The notes: a model not told the origin generated them from the letters alone. A stretch of DNA of 64,000 nt from Carex sylvatica (GCA_964058845.1 CAXKVR010000099.1:62001-126000); one strand, 5' to 3'; positions 11,072-21,999 are shown, counted from the stretch's first letter. A program made the numbers and translations.

Positions 11072-13268
11072 TGATATTACGCAAACGTATCTACTTTTCG
11101 ACCTATATTTTGTACCAAAACCTGTGTTTAGAATCATTAAATCAGTCATATTGCATTGAATATCTATAGAATATGGTACTGCTACAAGTTTGTTCTTACT
11201 TTGCAGGAATCTGATGAAATCGAGAAGAAATATGGATTTGAGAAGTTCTGACACCGGTCTTACAACATCTTGTCATGGTCTTATCAGCCTCGACTAGTGG
11301 TTTGCTTTTACCCGCCCGGGTCGGACCCGACCCGTACCCGCCCGTGCCCGTTACCCGGGTTACCCGTGCCCGAGCCCGGGTATGGGTCGGGTAAACGGGT
11401 ACGCGGGTACGGGTAAAAAACGGGTAGGGTACGATTTTTTGGTTTAAAACCCGACCAAACCCGGTCCGATTTAAGTTCGACCTGACCCGACCCGTACCCG
11501 ACCTGTACCCGACCCGTACCCGTTAAAAAATTCAAAAAAATTCAAAAAAATTCAGAAAAATTCAAAAAAATTCAAAAAAATTCAAAAAAATTCAAAAAAA
11601 ATTCAAAAAAATTCAGAAAAAATTCAAAAAAATTCGAGAAAATTCAATTTTTTTTTAAATTTCGAATTTGCCGCCTAAAAAAAAAAAAAAAAAAAAACGG
11701 GTACCCGACCCGGACCGCCCTACCCGTGCCGGGTACCACGGGCACGGGTAAAACTCGGGTCGGGTACGGTTTTTGAAAATTATACCCGAGTATACCCGCC
11801 CCGAGATACCCGTTTACCCGACCTACCCGTACCCGACCCAAACCCGTACCCGACCCCGGGTAAACCCGGTCCGCCCGAACCCGGTCCGAGAGCACAGCTC
11901 TAGCCTCGACCAGACCAGAACTATGCTGAAATTTCAGCATCTGAACTTAAAACAGTCATAGATTTTGACTCGTAGCTCCGTTTTGAGTGTATGACCACTT
12001 TTCAGAAAGCTTGCGAGAAGATCTACAATCTGGCATTTTTGGAAATTCTGTACGGTCCGTGTCAATTTTGATACGAGTCATATCAAACAAATCTAGAAAG
12101 AAATCTGGAGTTCTGGAAAGAAATCTGAAGGAAGGAAAGTCGGCCAAAGTCTATATAAACGGGATTTCTTGCACCAGAAGAGGATTCTGGAGCAGAGAGA
12201 CAATTCTAGGGTTAGAGATTGACGGCTATTGCTTGGAGACAAAGTTGAGAAGCAAAATACGCGAGTTTTTATTGTGGATCTTCTTTGTACTTCGGGTTTT
12301 AGAATGAATTCTTATTTCTTTATCTTTGTTATCTGTTTTAGTACTATGTTTGAGTAGTTTTATTAGTTTCTAGGGTTAAGATGTAATCGAATGTTTTGTT
12401 TTGCATCTAGTTATTAGATTTTTACGTTGAAATTTGTGTTTGCTTGATTGTGATTGATTTTAATTGCTTAGTTTGAATTGCTTGATTATTATTTGGTTTG
12501 ACCACTAGATGAGGCCACATCTATAAAGTACTGTGTCCAATTTGATCTTTCAACCAGACTAAGTACATGAGGTAGGATTAGTGATCCGACAGGGGAAGCC
12601 AACTAGTAGCCGAAAGGTGAACATTTCCTCTTATCGACAGATAAGAGGTTACCTTTAGTGTTCCAAACAAGTAACTTGGTAACTCGAACCAATATACGAC
12701 AGTTGAGGTTTAGAGCCCAAAGAGGGCAGATATTGCAGATTCCATACCAAGTTAATAAACCAACATACGACAGTTGAGGTTTAGAAACATTAGGTCTGGT
12801 GAGTTGAACCCTACACAAAGAAACCGCGTAAAGAAACAGTGACTGGTGCATTAACTCGAAGTCCACACGACCCGTGTACGACAGTACACGACTCGTGTAA
12901 GCTGATACGACCTGTGTAGGAAACTACACGGTCTGTGTCAGGGACTGAGAGGCAGAACTGAGATAAGTCTGAAACCCTGGAAACGTCTTTTATTATTGAT
13001 TTAAACCAAGTTTATTTACTATCTTTCATTTAATTACTGTTATTGAACTGATTAGGAATTAAATACCAAAACCAACCATTTCTCACTTCTAGTCTTTAAC
13101 TGATTTAGTTAGAGTCCAGTTTAGATTTGAACCGTCCCTGTGATCGATACCCGATGATATACTACTCGATAGGACTGTGCACTTACAGTCTGAACCGAAG
13201 GTGTATTAAAGGTTAAAAGGTACAGCTTACTGTACTGAAACTTTGTACCATACGCTTTTGTGTGAACA
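11072..13268 (+). repeat. 3' LTR (contains a hAT MITE)
   Basis: Begins TGATATTACGC and ends ..GTGTGAACA, homologous to 6918-8422. The net length without the 608-bp MITE and its 8-bp duplication is about 1.58 kb. It keeps a segment of about 165 bp near its start that the 5' LTR lacks, and has fewer copies of the 21-bp unit. Confidence 0.9.
11295..11902. mobile_element. hAT-type MITE rich in ACCCG repeats
   Basis: This 608-bp insertion in the 3' LTR is flanked by the 8-bp duplication GCCTCGAC (11287-11294 and 11903-11910). The corresponding stretch in the 5' LTR is uninterrupted. Ends are TAGTGGTTTGCT and, inverted, TAGAGCTGTGCT, fitting the TAGxG hAT terminal pattern. The interior has dozens of ACCCG/CGGGT pentamers in both orientations around a core of AAAAAATTC repeats (about 11525-11645). 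There is no coding capacity. Confidence 0.85.
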
Positions 13269-13273
13269 ACAGT

Positions 13274-13795
13274 TGACAAGCTAATTAAATTAATACAATC
13301 ATTCATAATCAATCTCCCTCTTTCCCTCTACTTACCTCTCTCAATTCTAATTACCTTTTAATATATATATATATTTACAAGTCAAAACAAGTCAGAATAA
13401 ACTATATATAAAATTAATAATACAATGATTTTATTGTATTGCAATATGATTGCATTTACATCATATGTTTACAGTTAGTGGTGTACATCGATCTTGAAAC
13501 AAATAACTAACAATCTAACAGTAACTAATTGTCATAACACAGATGACTTAGTCAAAACACATATCTTTGACTTAGTCATTATGTATGTGTGCAGGAATAT
13601 CAATTGAAACTTTTTAATTATTTCTCAAAACATATCTTTTAATTGGTAATGTATGTGTGTAGGCTTGCATATCAATTGAAACTTTTTAATTATTTTTCAC
13701 AACATTAATTTAATGATGGGTTCTTCAATTGAGCATTTTGGGTCCATTGATGTATGTATGCATGTGAAGTATATAGTAAAATTAAAACGATCGAA
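13274..13795. other. CACTA interior, AT-rich, no gene
   Basis: Resumes the CACTA sequence after the Ty3 element. It has a short (TA)n run near 13360, and a diverged duplication of a CATATCTTT..TTGAAACTTTTTAATTATTT block (13560-13640 and 13640-13700). Nothing coding is visible. Confidence 0.5.
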
Positions 13796-14059
13796 CTAGA
13801 TGCATACCATGCGTAGATTGCACATGAGGTGAAACTCCAGAATATGTGCACCTCTAACCTTGTGCAGTAAAGTAGTGATCATCCTAATAAAAATTGGGGC
13901 TAAAGAATTCCTCCCATTGATGTTCAAGAAGGGCAAAGAGGTCCAGAGGTTGCTCCACCTCTTTGCCAGCACGGTCGTACGCACCGCCTCCTTGGTGTCG
14001 AGCACCCCTAAGATCTTGTGAAGTTTGTCGTTCGACAAAGTACTTATGTAGTCACTCAT
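13796..14059 (-). pseudogene. F-box protein gene fragment captured in the CACTA element
   Basis: The ATG at 14059 (minus) opens an 87-residue frame. Residues 4-40 match the F-box of plant F-box/FBD/LRR proteins: IST-L-x-DKLHKIL, then LDTKEAVRTTVLAKRW and LWTSLPFLN. F-box proteins bind SKP1 and choose substrates for ubiquitination. The usual protein is about 350-480 residues with LRR and FBD domains; here only the F-box and a short tail remain before a stop. It lies inside the CACTA, opposite in strand to the element's own exons, and looks like a transduplicated host fragment. A frame extends upstream to 14191, but the family normally starts just before the F-box. Confidence 0.75.
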
Positions 14060-14774
14060 GATTGCGTAAGTTGAAGGGGAAAAAAATGAAAGGAGAGGAA
14101 GAAAAAGGTGATCACACAAGAAGGAATATAGAGAGATCAGAGAGTAATACACAGTTGAACAGATCACACAAGATGAAATTAAGAATTCCATACGAGAGAG
14201 TAAATGAGGAAGACGAAGAGTCTAGAGAAATTTAAGTTGATTAGACAGCCATCTCAGAAAGTTAAAAACTTCTTCAAGTAATACACGGTTTGAATTTAGA
14301 TCCAACTGTTGCATCTGAGGTATCATGAATACTAAATCACGCAATTACATAAAGAACATAAAATATGTAAACTCAAAATTTCAAGTACCTTAGGCCCAAC
14401 TTCGCACTATAGTCTTCTCGCACAGAATAGGAGCGCATCTCCAGGTTTTGAATCGCCATCGTATTGCATCGATGGCATTACCTACATATACCATCGGTTG
14501 GGATATAGAACCGATGGCCCAACTCCGCACTATTTGATTAGTACCATATAGATGTCGTTCCAAGTTCACATATTTTAAAAAATCTCTCTTTGTCCGCAAC
14601 AAGAAGTCCAAAGGTCTGAAAAAATCTACGTGTTTTCTCTTACTTACACTGGACGACCACCCTTGCTGATCTTTGTTACTGAAGTTAAGTTTGCTCTCCT
14701 TACTCTTTGTTTATAACTTTGTAGGTTTTTTCAGACTAAGAACTTATTTTGATATTTTTTTTTGGCCGGCAGCC
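14060..14774. other. CACTA interior with CCATCGGTT-type repeats, no gene
   Basis: Contains inverted copies of ACCATCGGTT/AACCGATGG near 14490-14515 and a repeated CCCAACTxCGCACTAT block (14395, 14518). These repeats are normally subterminal, so this part may once have been close to an element end. I see no supported coding sequence. Confidence 0.5.
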
Positions 14775-16388
14775 ATGTTCTCACTACCTCACTCTCCAGT
14801 GTGGAGGACTTCGCGCCAAGGGAAGGCACGATACCGTATGATGAGGGGTTGGCAAAAACTCATCATTACTAACAAGTTGCATGTCATCAAGGTAAAATTC
14901 ATCTTTAGGTTTTTGGGTATTTTTTTTTTAGTTTTTTGAGATTTAACACACTGATTTGTGTGCTCTGTTAGCTAGAATTTTAGATTTTTTTTTTTTTGGT
15001 TTTTTTGGTTTTTTTTTGGGATTTAACACACTGATCTGTGTGTACTCTTTTAGTTAGGGTTTTGATTTTTTTTTCTTCGAAATTTAATATTGAGTACTTC
15101 ATTATTTTAAGATTTATATCAATTTGAGAGATATTACAGCTGCAAAGTCTAAATCAATGAAGTCAAGAGCAGCAAGTCAACATCCGGATGTCGATTCCTT
15201 AGACCTCATTCAAGTAAGTCCACGTCCTTTTACCTTACAAGTAACCAGAATCATTGTAACACCCTTGGACTTTGTTACTTTTCGTGTATGATTCATTCTA
15301 CAGGAGCTGAGGAGTTGAAATCTGGCGATCAACTTTGGCGTTGGGCTAGTGATTCTGGCCAAGGCCCGGGTGTTCCCAGCCATGGAATGTACTGATGAGG
15401 TGCTAAATGAGATATCCCTCGAATAAGGTCACACGCTGCTACAGGTGATCTTGACAAATGCTATGTATACTCATGCCAATTCCCATTCCGAACGTTACAA
15501 ATGACATCATTTTACTCCGTGATGCTGTAACAATTGCATTCAATGGCCAAAGAACATGATACAGTTGGATACTGATGAGGTAAAATCAATAAACACAATT
15601 TTATTTTTCTAACAAAATTACACAATAATTTGGACTTACTAAGGCTGAAAGAATGACATATCTAGAAAATAGAAATGCCTAAACCCCAACATCTACATTA
15701 AACTGGCTTACTCTTTTTATAAAACTTATGATAGTGATACATCCATTGTGTTTGTGTGTGTGTGTATAGATCAGGTTGATGGATTTGGCAAATGCGGTGG
15801 CCGAGGATTTGGCCGCTAAAATGGTCAAGGAGCAGGCTTCTTCATCCATAGGCAGACGAGAACCGCTTGTCGATCCGATGGCGTTGGAAGAACTGGGAAT
15901 TGAATTTCAAATGCTATATGACAGATATCTTGCTGTGCCAATGGATGGAGGACCAGGATTCTTCTACCTTGTAGAACCTGGAGTGTTGCGGACTGAGGGC
16001 TTTCAAATATCAGTGGATTTCCAAGATATTAAGGACCTGATGACGTACGGGGGGCTTGACGTCTCTATTCTACAAGTCTGGACATTGTGAGTCTTTTGAA
16101 TTTGACTAGTTTTTGTACCTATCTTAATAAATAGTAAAAAAATTAAAAAAAAATGTAAAATTTGATCTGGAAGCACATTTTATTATGGAGATCATGTTGA
16201 ATGGTTTGGATCGATGATTTTGAATTTGAAAATATAAAAATGATTGTGGTAACTTTGTGTTAACTCAAAATTGTGGTAATCGGATCCCTCCTCATATATA
16301 TATAACAATAGTACTGTATAATTACTTATTAGTTCTCTTTTATTTTGGTTCTTTGCAGTGTGATCAATCAAGAGCTGATAATCTCATG
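14775..16388 (+). pseudogene. Decayed CACTA-encoded exons (upstream of a Ulp1-like region)
   Basis: Exon-like pieces with GT..AG borders occur at about 14775-14891, 15145-15211, 15304-15427 and 15776-16087, with a last piece at about 16359-16388. The 15776-16087 piece encodes a sequence with an ISVDFQDIKDLM..LDVSILQVW pattern. That pattern resembles the segment just before the Ulp1 (C48) cysteine protease domain in plant CACTA proteins. Frames do not join cleanly (in-frame stops after 15145 and in the piece at 15304) and no protease catalytic triad remains. I regard it as remnants of the element's second gene. The same last exon recurs at 19345 in the neighbouring CACTA. Confidence 0.5.
16118..16262. 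mobile_element. Half of a palindromic Mutator-like MITE
   Basis: Carries the phrases CTTAATAAATAGTAAAAAAATT, TAAAATTTGATCT and ATGGTTTGGATCGATGATTTTGAA. They match one arm of the palindromic MITE family seen whole at 25088, 33823 and 43556. The other arm is absent. Confidence 0.55.
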
Positions 16389-16779
16389 AGTAAATTTGGA
16401 CCAAGCCTTAAAAAGGTTTAATGATTCAAAACTTTTCATTTAAGTAAAGAATATTTAGTTCAGACACTTTTGGCTTTTTGAGATTTGTTCTAAACTATTT
16501 ATTTATGAAATGTTTGATACAGTTGTAAATTAGTGTACAAATTCTAGTTAGATGATTCTGTGTAATTGTGATATTTTAATAATTCATTGTTATTATATTA
16601 TTGTTTAGTGATATGGTTGATATAATTTCATTAATTGTTGGAATCGTGATTGTTGAATGTTATTTGTTATTATTTAATATTATTTTCTAAAAAAATTGAA
16701 GACTAGAAACATCTTTGAGAGAAATATTAAAAAAATAAGCATTTTAAAAATATATAAAAAAAAGAAAAAAAATAATCAA

Positions 16780-17021
16780 ACACCATCAGTTCATTGTCCA
16801 AAACAGATGGTAAAAAGGTACTGAAAACCATAGGAAACCATTGGAAAAATACTAACACCATCGAATGAAAAACTTTTAACCAATGGGAAAAGTACCAATA
16901 CCATCGGTTTTCAACCGATGTTATATGTACATACATTTTCTATCATGACGATATGCATCAAATAAAAAATAGATGATAAATTGCAATTTCAACCGAAGAG
17001 AAATTATTTTTTGTAGTAGTG
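16780..17021. repeat. CACTA right subterminal and terminal repeats
   Basis: Multiple CCATCGGTT-like motifs in both orientations (16785, 16860, 16903, 16912) precede the terminal inverted repeat that ends ..TTTTTTGTAGTAGTG at 17021. Confidence 0.75.
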
Positions 17022-17468
17022 TCAAGTTGGGTTAGAAACTAGACAATGAGATCTACATCTTTCATGAAGGCTTGGAGTTCAGATTCGAAATGTACAGGTC
17101 TCGGGAAGCGATCCAAAGTCAGTGTACTATGTGCATTTCTGTTCGGATGACTTCTTTAGTAGCACGCGGTTGGGCGTGTGATTTGGCTCATCCGTGTGCT
17201 ACTGAGAATCTTCGGATTCTTGCTCTAGTTTCTTGCTTCACTTGCATGCAGTTTGCGTCCAAACCGTACGGTAAATACTTACTGTCCAGAATACTTCGTT
17301 TTACCCCTGTTTTAGACCTAAAAGTAATAGAAATCTGCAATTCTCCAGAATTAGGATAAAATGACAAAAATAATATGATTCTTAAGAAAATAGATAATTG
17401 TAACTCAATAAATGGCAATAATTTAGGCTAAGTGACAGGAAAAATAATGACTTATTTCACCCCTATCA
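17022..17468 (-). mobile_element. LTR fragment, minus strand, right part
   Basis: Continues the LTR interrupted at 2264; the CACTA sits between the TCA duplications. Read on the minus strand the LTR starts TGATAGGGGTGAAATAAGTC at 17468, a typical Ty3 LTR start. Frames such as 17072-17359 are open by chance in LTR sequence. Confidence 0.5.
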
Positions 17469-19310
17469 CCTATCCGTCGACCCAAAACCTCTCTCTATCG
17501 AGCTGCCAAAACCTCAGATCTCGACCTCATCACTGCCTTAGACCTAAGCCTAGACCCTCTCCGCATTAGAACTTCTCTCTCTCGAGCCACCATCCGTCCT
17601 CTCTCTCTCTATCGAGCATTGAGCACCGAGCACCTCACCCCAAACCTCACCCCGTTGTCTCTCTCTCTAGTCCGAGCACTGAGCACTGTACTCAACTGGT
17701 ACTTTCTCCCTGCAAGTGGTGGTTGTAGATGAAATGGGTGGTGCAGAGTTGGTTTGTGTCGGCTATTACAATCTAAACGGTGAGATCATTTGTCTCGAAG
17801 GAGACTGACACAATCCAAGGTACAATTTTTATTCCCTTATTTCTTAATTTTGTGCAATTTATGAGTAGTTGAAAACTTTTGAAGGAATAAGTAACCAAGA
17901 ATTTTGAAACTTCAAATTTTTTACATGATCGTTGTATAAAGCTGGAATTGATTATTTATTTTATTTTATTTCAGTTTATGAATAAAGTGCTGGTTTGTTG
18001 GTCAATGATCCAGTTTTTGAGAACTCATAACATACATATTTATGTTGTGATGCTATTCTAGAAAGGCGTATTAATTTAGTTACTTCATTGTCGATATTTT
18101 TATTAATAATTATTTTTGTTTGTTGGTCTTTGTCACATATGGCCGGACTTGGTATATTAGGCAACATCTTTGACGGGATTCAGGTTTCTATTTCTTTGCA
18201 TATATGGCTCCAGCTGGTCAATACAGCCTTAAGGTCAACTAGTAGTTTCTATTTCTTTGCATCTTAGTATTTCTTCTATGAAAGTTCTCTATTTATTTGT
18301 TTATGTGGGGATTGTTTTGTTTGTGCCTATGTAAATTATCAAATATTTATGCTTTCTCACTGTATATTTCTACACATGAGATAGTCTATGCTTAGAAAGA
18401 AACATGATATTTTTTTTTCATTCTTTTAGTTATATGATATTTCTATTTTGTACTTTGTAGACTTACATGAGTTCTTTTATATTGGTGATATGTCTCTTTG
18501 TTGTTTTTCTGTGAACATGACATAGTACTTGAGTTAGAGTTTCAAGGTATCAAAAAGGAGTTCACCATGCTTCAGGTACCTAACTTGTTTTCATATCAAA
18601 TTTTTAGCATCAATGTATGATGAATTTGATATATTAGTCTGACTTTTTTTTAAATATAATTGTAGTCATGGCCAGTGGGAGATTGGAGAAGCATGTTGCT
18701 TCGAAGTTTGCTGCAGATACACCTCTTTTGACTGGTCAGGTATAGTATATGTTTCCTTCGATTCTATTTCATGACTATGTAAACTAATTTAAGTTCTTTT
18801 GAGGACTATAACAAAAGAAAGTGATAGCACAATGCTAAGCTCATGGAACCAAAATGAAATTATAAAATAGTAAAGCAATCATGCTTAAAAAAGATTTTTT
18901 ATATTTGTTGCTACTTGTAGTTTTCATAATACTAATCCTTTTGTCTGAAATATGCAATGCAGTGCCCTTAGCAGCTGAAGGAGGGGACATTAAGAGATAT
19001 GAATTCTATGTCATGTGATTAATGCTCGAGCTAATAACTAATTTCACAATGTTTTCCACTAAGGTAAAAAGGAAAAATTACTTGATAACTAATCTTATTG
19101 AGAATTATACAAATAGACTTTAGATATGAAATCAACACTTAGGCACAATAAATATCTGATGTATACAGGGTACTCACTTGAGTTCCTTCTAGAAAGCAAT
19201 ATACTTTCGAATGAATATTACAAGAAGATGGTTACACATGCGGACACAATATAGAGTTCCTTCCAAAAAGCAGCATACTTTCGAATGAATATTAGAAGAA
19301 TTAAGATGCT
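17469..19310 (+). other. Exon- and intron-like sequence of unknown origin
   Basis: Starts with a CT-rich leader-like stretch holding repeated TCGAG/GAGCAC phrases (17490-17690). Short exon-like pieces with splice-like borders follow. One at about 18666-18739 encodes a Lys/Ala-rich segment beginning MASGRLEKHVASKFAAD and ends CAG|GTATAG. The introns are T-rich as in plants. No domain is recognised and no continuous frame can be assembled. It may be a host gene fragment carried by the second CACTA, or the decayed 5' half of a gene. Confidence 0.35.
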
Positions 19311-19509
19311 TATTAATTCTCCTTTATTTTGGTTATTTGCAGTGTGATCAATCAAGAGTTGATAATCTCATGAGAAAATTTTGACCAAGCCTTAAAAATG
19401 TTTAATGATCTAAATTTTTTTTTCAAGTAAAGAAGTTTTAGTTCAAACACTTTTGACTGTTTTAGATTTATTCTAAAATGTTTCTTTATGAAATATTTGA
19501 TACAGTTGT

Positions 19510-19944
19510 TGATGAAAATCAAATTCCAAGTTGGACTCAAACCCAAATTTAAATTCGGAGTCAGACTCGAATTTGAATTCAGACTCGCTTTGAGAATCGT
19601 GCAGCTATTATTACATAGGAACATATTTTGAGGATTGTCCATTTACCCTTTCTAGAAGTATTAATAGTATTTTCATTTCATATGTTTGTTTAGTTCTATG
19701 TTTACATTTTCTAAGTATAAATTTATGTTTGTTTATTTCCATGTTTAAATTTAATCCCTCTTTATGGCCTATAAAAGGAGATGTCATGCATGTAAGAGAG
19801 GATGAACTTTGATCAATATATTTTATTCGTGAGAGAGTTTTATACCCACGTTTTGCTATTTAGCATTTCTTTGTTTCTATTTCACTAAATTGAGTTCGAG
19901 ACCCGTCACTAGTAGAGTTGAGATTTGGGATCGAGATTGCGTCA
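19510..19944 (+). repeat. 5' LTR of the short element
   Basis: 435 bp, TG..CA ends. Contains ATGGCCTATAAAAGGAGATG (a TATA box near 19770) and a downstream region that would be the transcript leader. Its partner is 20955-21404. Confidence 0.85.
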
Positions 19945-19975
19945 AGTGGTATCAGAGTAAGTTCGACAACCACTT

Positions 19976-20275
19976 TTGTGCTTGCGTGAAGTTGTATCCT
20001 CGACAACCACCCTGTTCAACAACCATTATCATCAACTGTCCTACTCAACAATCTTCGCAACAACAATGACCGATATGAAACTTTTCTCCATCCTCGAGCG
20101 AATGCAACAAAATCATAATGCTATAATTGAACAAATACAACAAAGCCATAAAGCATTGGTCGAACTCATTACTGGGGTTAGAGAGTGTCTTAATCCTAAC
20201 AAAAATCGCCAACAACATTGTGCACCAACCCTCAACTTTAACAATCCACCTCGAAACAACCCACCTCCAAACTAA
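19976..20275 (+). CDS. Short ORF of the LTR element, coiled-coil-like
   Basis: A 99-residue frame lies just after the primer site. An inner ATG at 20068 is a plausible start. The middle part (about residues 35-65) is rich in Gln, His, Ile and Leu with a helical spacing; the end is Asn/Pro-rich. It may be a remnant gag, but no zinc knuckle or capsid motif is present. Confidence 0.35.
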   Translation: MCLREVVSSTTTLFNNHYHQLSYSTIFATTMTDMKLFSILERMQQNHNAIIEQIQQSHKALVELITGVRECLNPNKNRQQHCAPTLNFNNPPRNNPPPN

Positions 20276-20278
20276 AAG

Positions 20279-20647
20279 ACAATCATTCCAATAGAAGAGC
20301 TCCTAGAACAGGAGGATGAGCTCGTTGATTGGCTTGTTACAGATGAAGAATGTCAAGGTTTATTATTTGACACTCCTCCAATTTTTGATGAATACCTCGA
20401 TGATAAAGACGATGACAACACTTTGACGGATGAACCTCTGATAAAATTGGAGTCTTTTGAGAACTCTTTAAACTTTGATGAAAACTTTGTTGGTGATTTG
20501 CCAATTCTTTTGAGTACTTTAGCAAATGCTTTGTACATGGAGGTTAGAACTGAGCTTTTGATGCAAACAAAACTTTTGTGTTTGACTAACAGTGATATCT
20601 TAAGATCTAACTATAATGATCCAGTCTTGCAGTCAAGTTACACATGA
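20279..20647 (+). CDS. Acidic ORF of the LTR element
   Basis: An open frame of about 120 codons without an early ATG (first ATG 20423 codes only the second part). It is strongly acidic (many Asp and Glu) and ends TGA at 20645-20647. It could follow the preceding ORF by frameshift or be part of a lost polyprotein. The function is unknown. Confidence 0.35.
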   Translation, partial: TIIPIEELLEQEDELVDWLVTDEECQGLLFDTPPIFDEYLDDKDDDNTLTDEPLIKLESFENSLNFDENFVGDLPILLSTLANALYMEVRTELLMQTKLLCLTNSDILRSNYNDPVLQSSYT

Positions 20648-20954
20648 AAATGTAAGAAAGTCAACGGGTTATGATTGTACCATAAAATTTAGCCATAACT
20701 ATTCGGTTAGTTGGAAAAATTATCCACAGACCGTACAACTATTAGCAACACAAGTTTTCAACAGTACACAAACCCAAAAAGTTTTTTTTTTTTTTTGTTC
20801 TTCTTATCAATAGAGTAAAACCCAACAGTGCTTTTATGGTGTTTGTTATGAAATGGTACAATTTCAAAGAAGTCTACAAAGATACGAAGAAAAAGAGCCA
20901 AGCTTGAGGTGGAAATACAAGCTTGAGGTCAAGCTTTCATCAATCGGGGGAGTA

Positions 20955-21404
20955 TGACGAAAACCAAATTTCAACTTGGACTTAAACCCAAATTTAAACT
21001 CGGAGTCAGACTCGGATTTGAGTTCATACTCACTTTGAGAAGCATGCAGCTGTTATTAAAGAGAAACATATTTTGAGGATTGACCATTTACCTTTTCTAG
21101 AAATATTAATAGTATTTTCATTTTCTATATTTACATTTCCTGAGTTTGTTTAGTTCTATGTTTACATTTCCTAAATAGAAATTTAAATTTATTTATTTCC
21201 ATGTTTAAATTTAATCACTCCTTATGGCCTATAAAAGGAGATGTCATGCATGTAAGAGAAGATGAACTTTGATCAATATAATTTATCCTTGAGAGAGTTT
21301 TGTACTCTCTTTTTTATATTTAGTGTTCTCTTGTTTCTATTCCACTAAACCAAGTTTAAGACACATCACTAGTGAAGTCGAGATCCGGGATCGAGATTGC
21401 GTCA
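20955..21404 (+). repeat. Second LTR of the short element
   Basis: Homologous to 19510-19944 and preceded by the purine tract ATCGGGGGAGTA. It holds the same TATA box (GGCCTATAAAAGGAGATG, about 21228-21245). It is followed by 21405-21494, which holds a second TGGTATCAGAGC and a diverged LTR tail. Confidence 0.85.
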
Positions 21405-21999
21405 AGTGGTATCAGAGCAAGTTCTTTTTTTATTGTTCAATATCCCACTAAACCACTGTACACGCGGAGTAGAGTTTGGGATGTGTTGTCGTCAGTTGTA
21501 AATTAGTGTACAAATGCTAGTTAGATGATTATGTATAATTGTGATATTTTAATAATTCATTGTTATTATATTGTTGTTTAGTGACATGGTTGATATAATT
21601 TGATTAATTGTTGGAATTGTGATTGTTGAATGTTATTTGTGAGTATTGAATATTATTTGCTAGCATAATTGGAGACTAGAAATATATTTAAGGAAAATAT
21701 TAAAAAATAACCATGCTAAAAATAAAATTAAAATAAAAAATAAAAAAAAATAATCAAACACCATCGGTTCATTGTCCAAAACAAATAGTAAAAATGTACT
21801 CAAAACTATGAGAAACTATGAGAAAAGTACTAACACCATTGGTTGAAAAACTTTCATCCAATGAGAAAAGTATCAATAATTTTCAACCGATGACATATGT
21901 ACATACATTTTTTATACATTTTTTATAGGGTTGATAGCCAACAATTCAAAAATAGATAAAAAAGTGCAATTGTAGTAAAATATTTTTATTGTAACAGTG

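Larger units (their letters stand above)
6918..13268 (+). mobile_element. Ty3-type LTR retrotransposon (Athila/Tat-like), non-autonomous
   Basis: Two long direct repeats (6918-8422 and 11072-13268) bracket an internal region of 2.65 kb. They are flanked by the perfect 5-bp duplication ACAGT (6913-6917 and 13269-13273). Four bases after the 5' LTR is the primer site TGGCGCCGTTGCCGGGGA, the one used by Athila/Tat elements. The internal region has a gag-like ORF with a zinc knuckle and a few short ORFs, but no protease, integrase or complete reverse transcriptase. It can only move with help from another element. The two LTRs show few substitutions by eye, so insertion is fairly recent. Confidence 0.92.
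2265..17021 (+). mobile_element. CACTA (En/Spm-type) DNA transposon, 14.8 kb with nested insertions
   Basis: The left end reads CACTACTATAAAAAATA. The right end, reverse complemented, reads CACTACTACAAAAAATA. Both are flanked by the 3-bp target duplication TCA (2262-2264 and 17022-17024). Subterminal regions carry many copies of CCATCGGTT/AACCGATGG (2370-2450; 14470-14520; 16780-16920), as expected for CACTA transposase-binding repeats. The original element is about 6 kb; the rest is a solo LTR and a Ty3 element that inserted later. The remaining coding sequence is decayed, so the copy is probably non-autonomous. Confidence 0.9.
19510..21494 (+). mobile_element. Short non-autonomous LTR element, 1985 bp, Met-tRNA primed
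   Basis: Flanked by a perfect 5-bp duplication GTTGT (19505-19509 and 21495-21499); the empty site GATACAGTTGTAAATT is preserved at about 16519. The 5' LTR (TGATGAAAATC..GCGTCA) is followed by the primer site TGGTATCAGAG, complementary to initiator Met-tRNA. The internal region is only about 1 kb, with no pol. After the second LTR (20955-21404) comes an extra 90 bp: another primer site, then a diverged LTR 3' tail that again ends GTCA. The element therefore ends in a rearranged LTR junction. LTRs are clearly diverged, so it is old. Confidence 0.88.
19311..21999 (+). mobile_element. 3' end of a second, related CACTA element (interrupted)
   Basis: 19311-19509 plus 21500-21999 repeats 16321-17021 closely: the same last exon (TGTGATCAATCAAGAG), the same GATACAGTTGTAAATTAGTG, and the same CCATCGGTT subterminal block (21755). 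It ends ..TTATTGTAACAGTG, a mutated CACTA terminus. I cannot find its left terminus. The copy is more diverged than the first one and is split by the LTR element at 19510-21494. Confidence 0.75.

Noticed and set aside
17072..17418. Overlapping plus and minus ORFs of 76-95 residues
   Set aside because: Inside the minus-strand LTR fragment; no domain.
19947..19960. TGGTATCAGAG as a tRNA gene part
   Set aside because: It is the primer site of an LTR element; no cloverleaf can be drawn around it.
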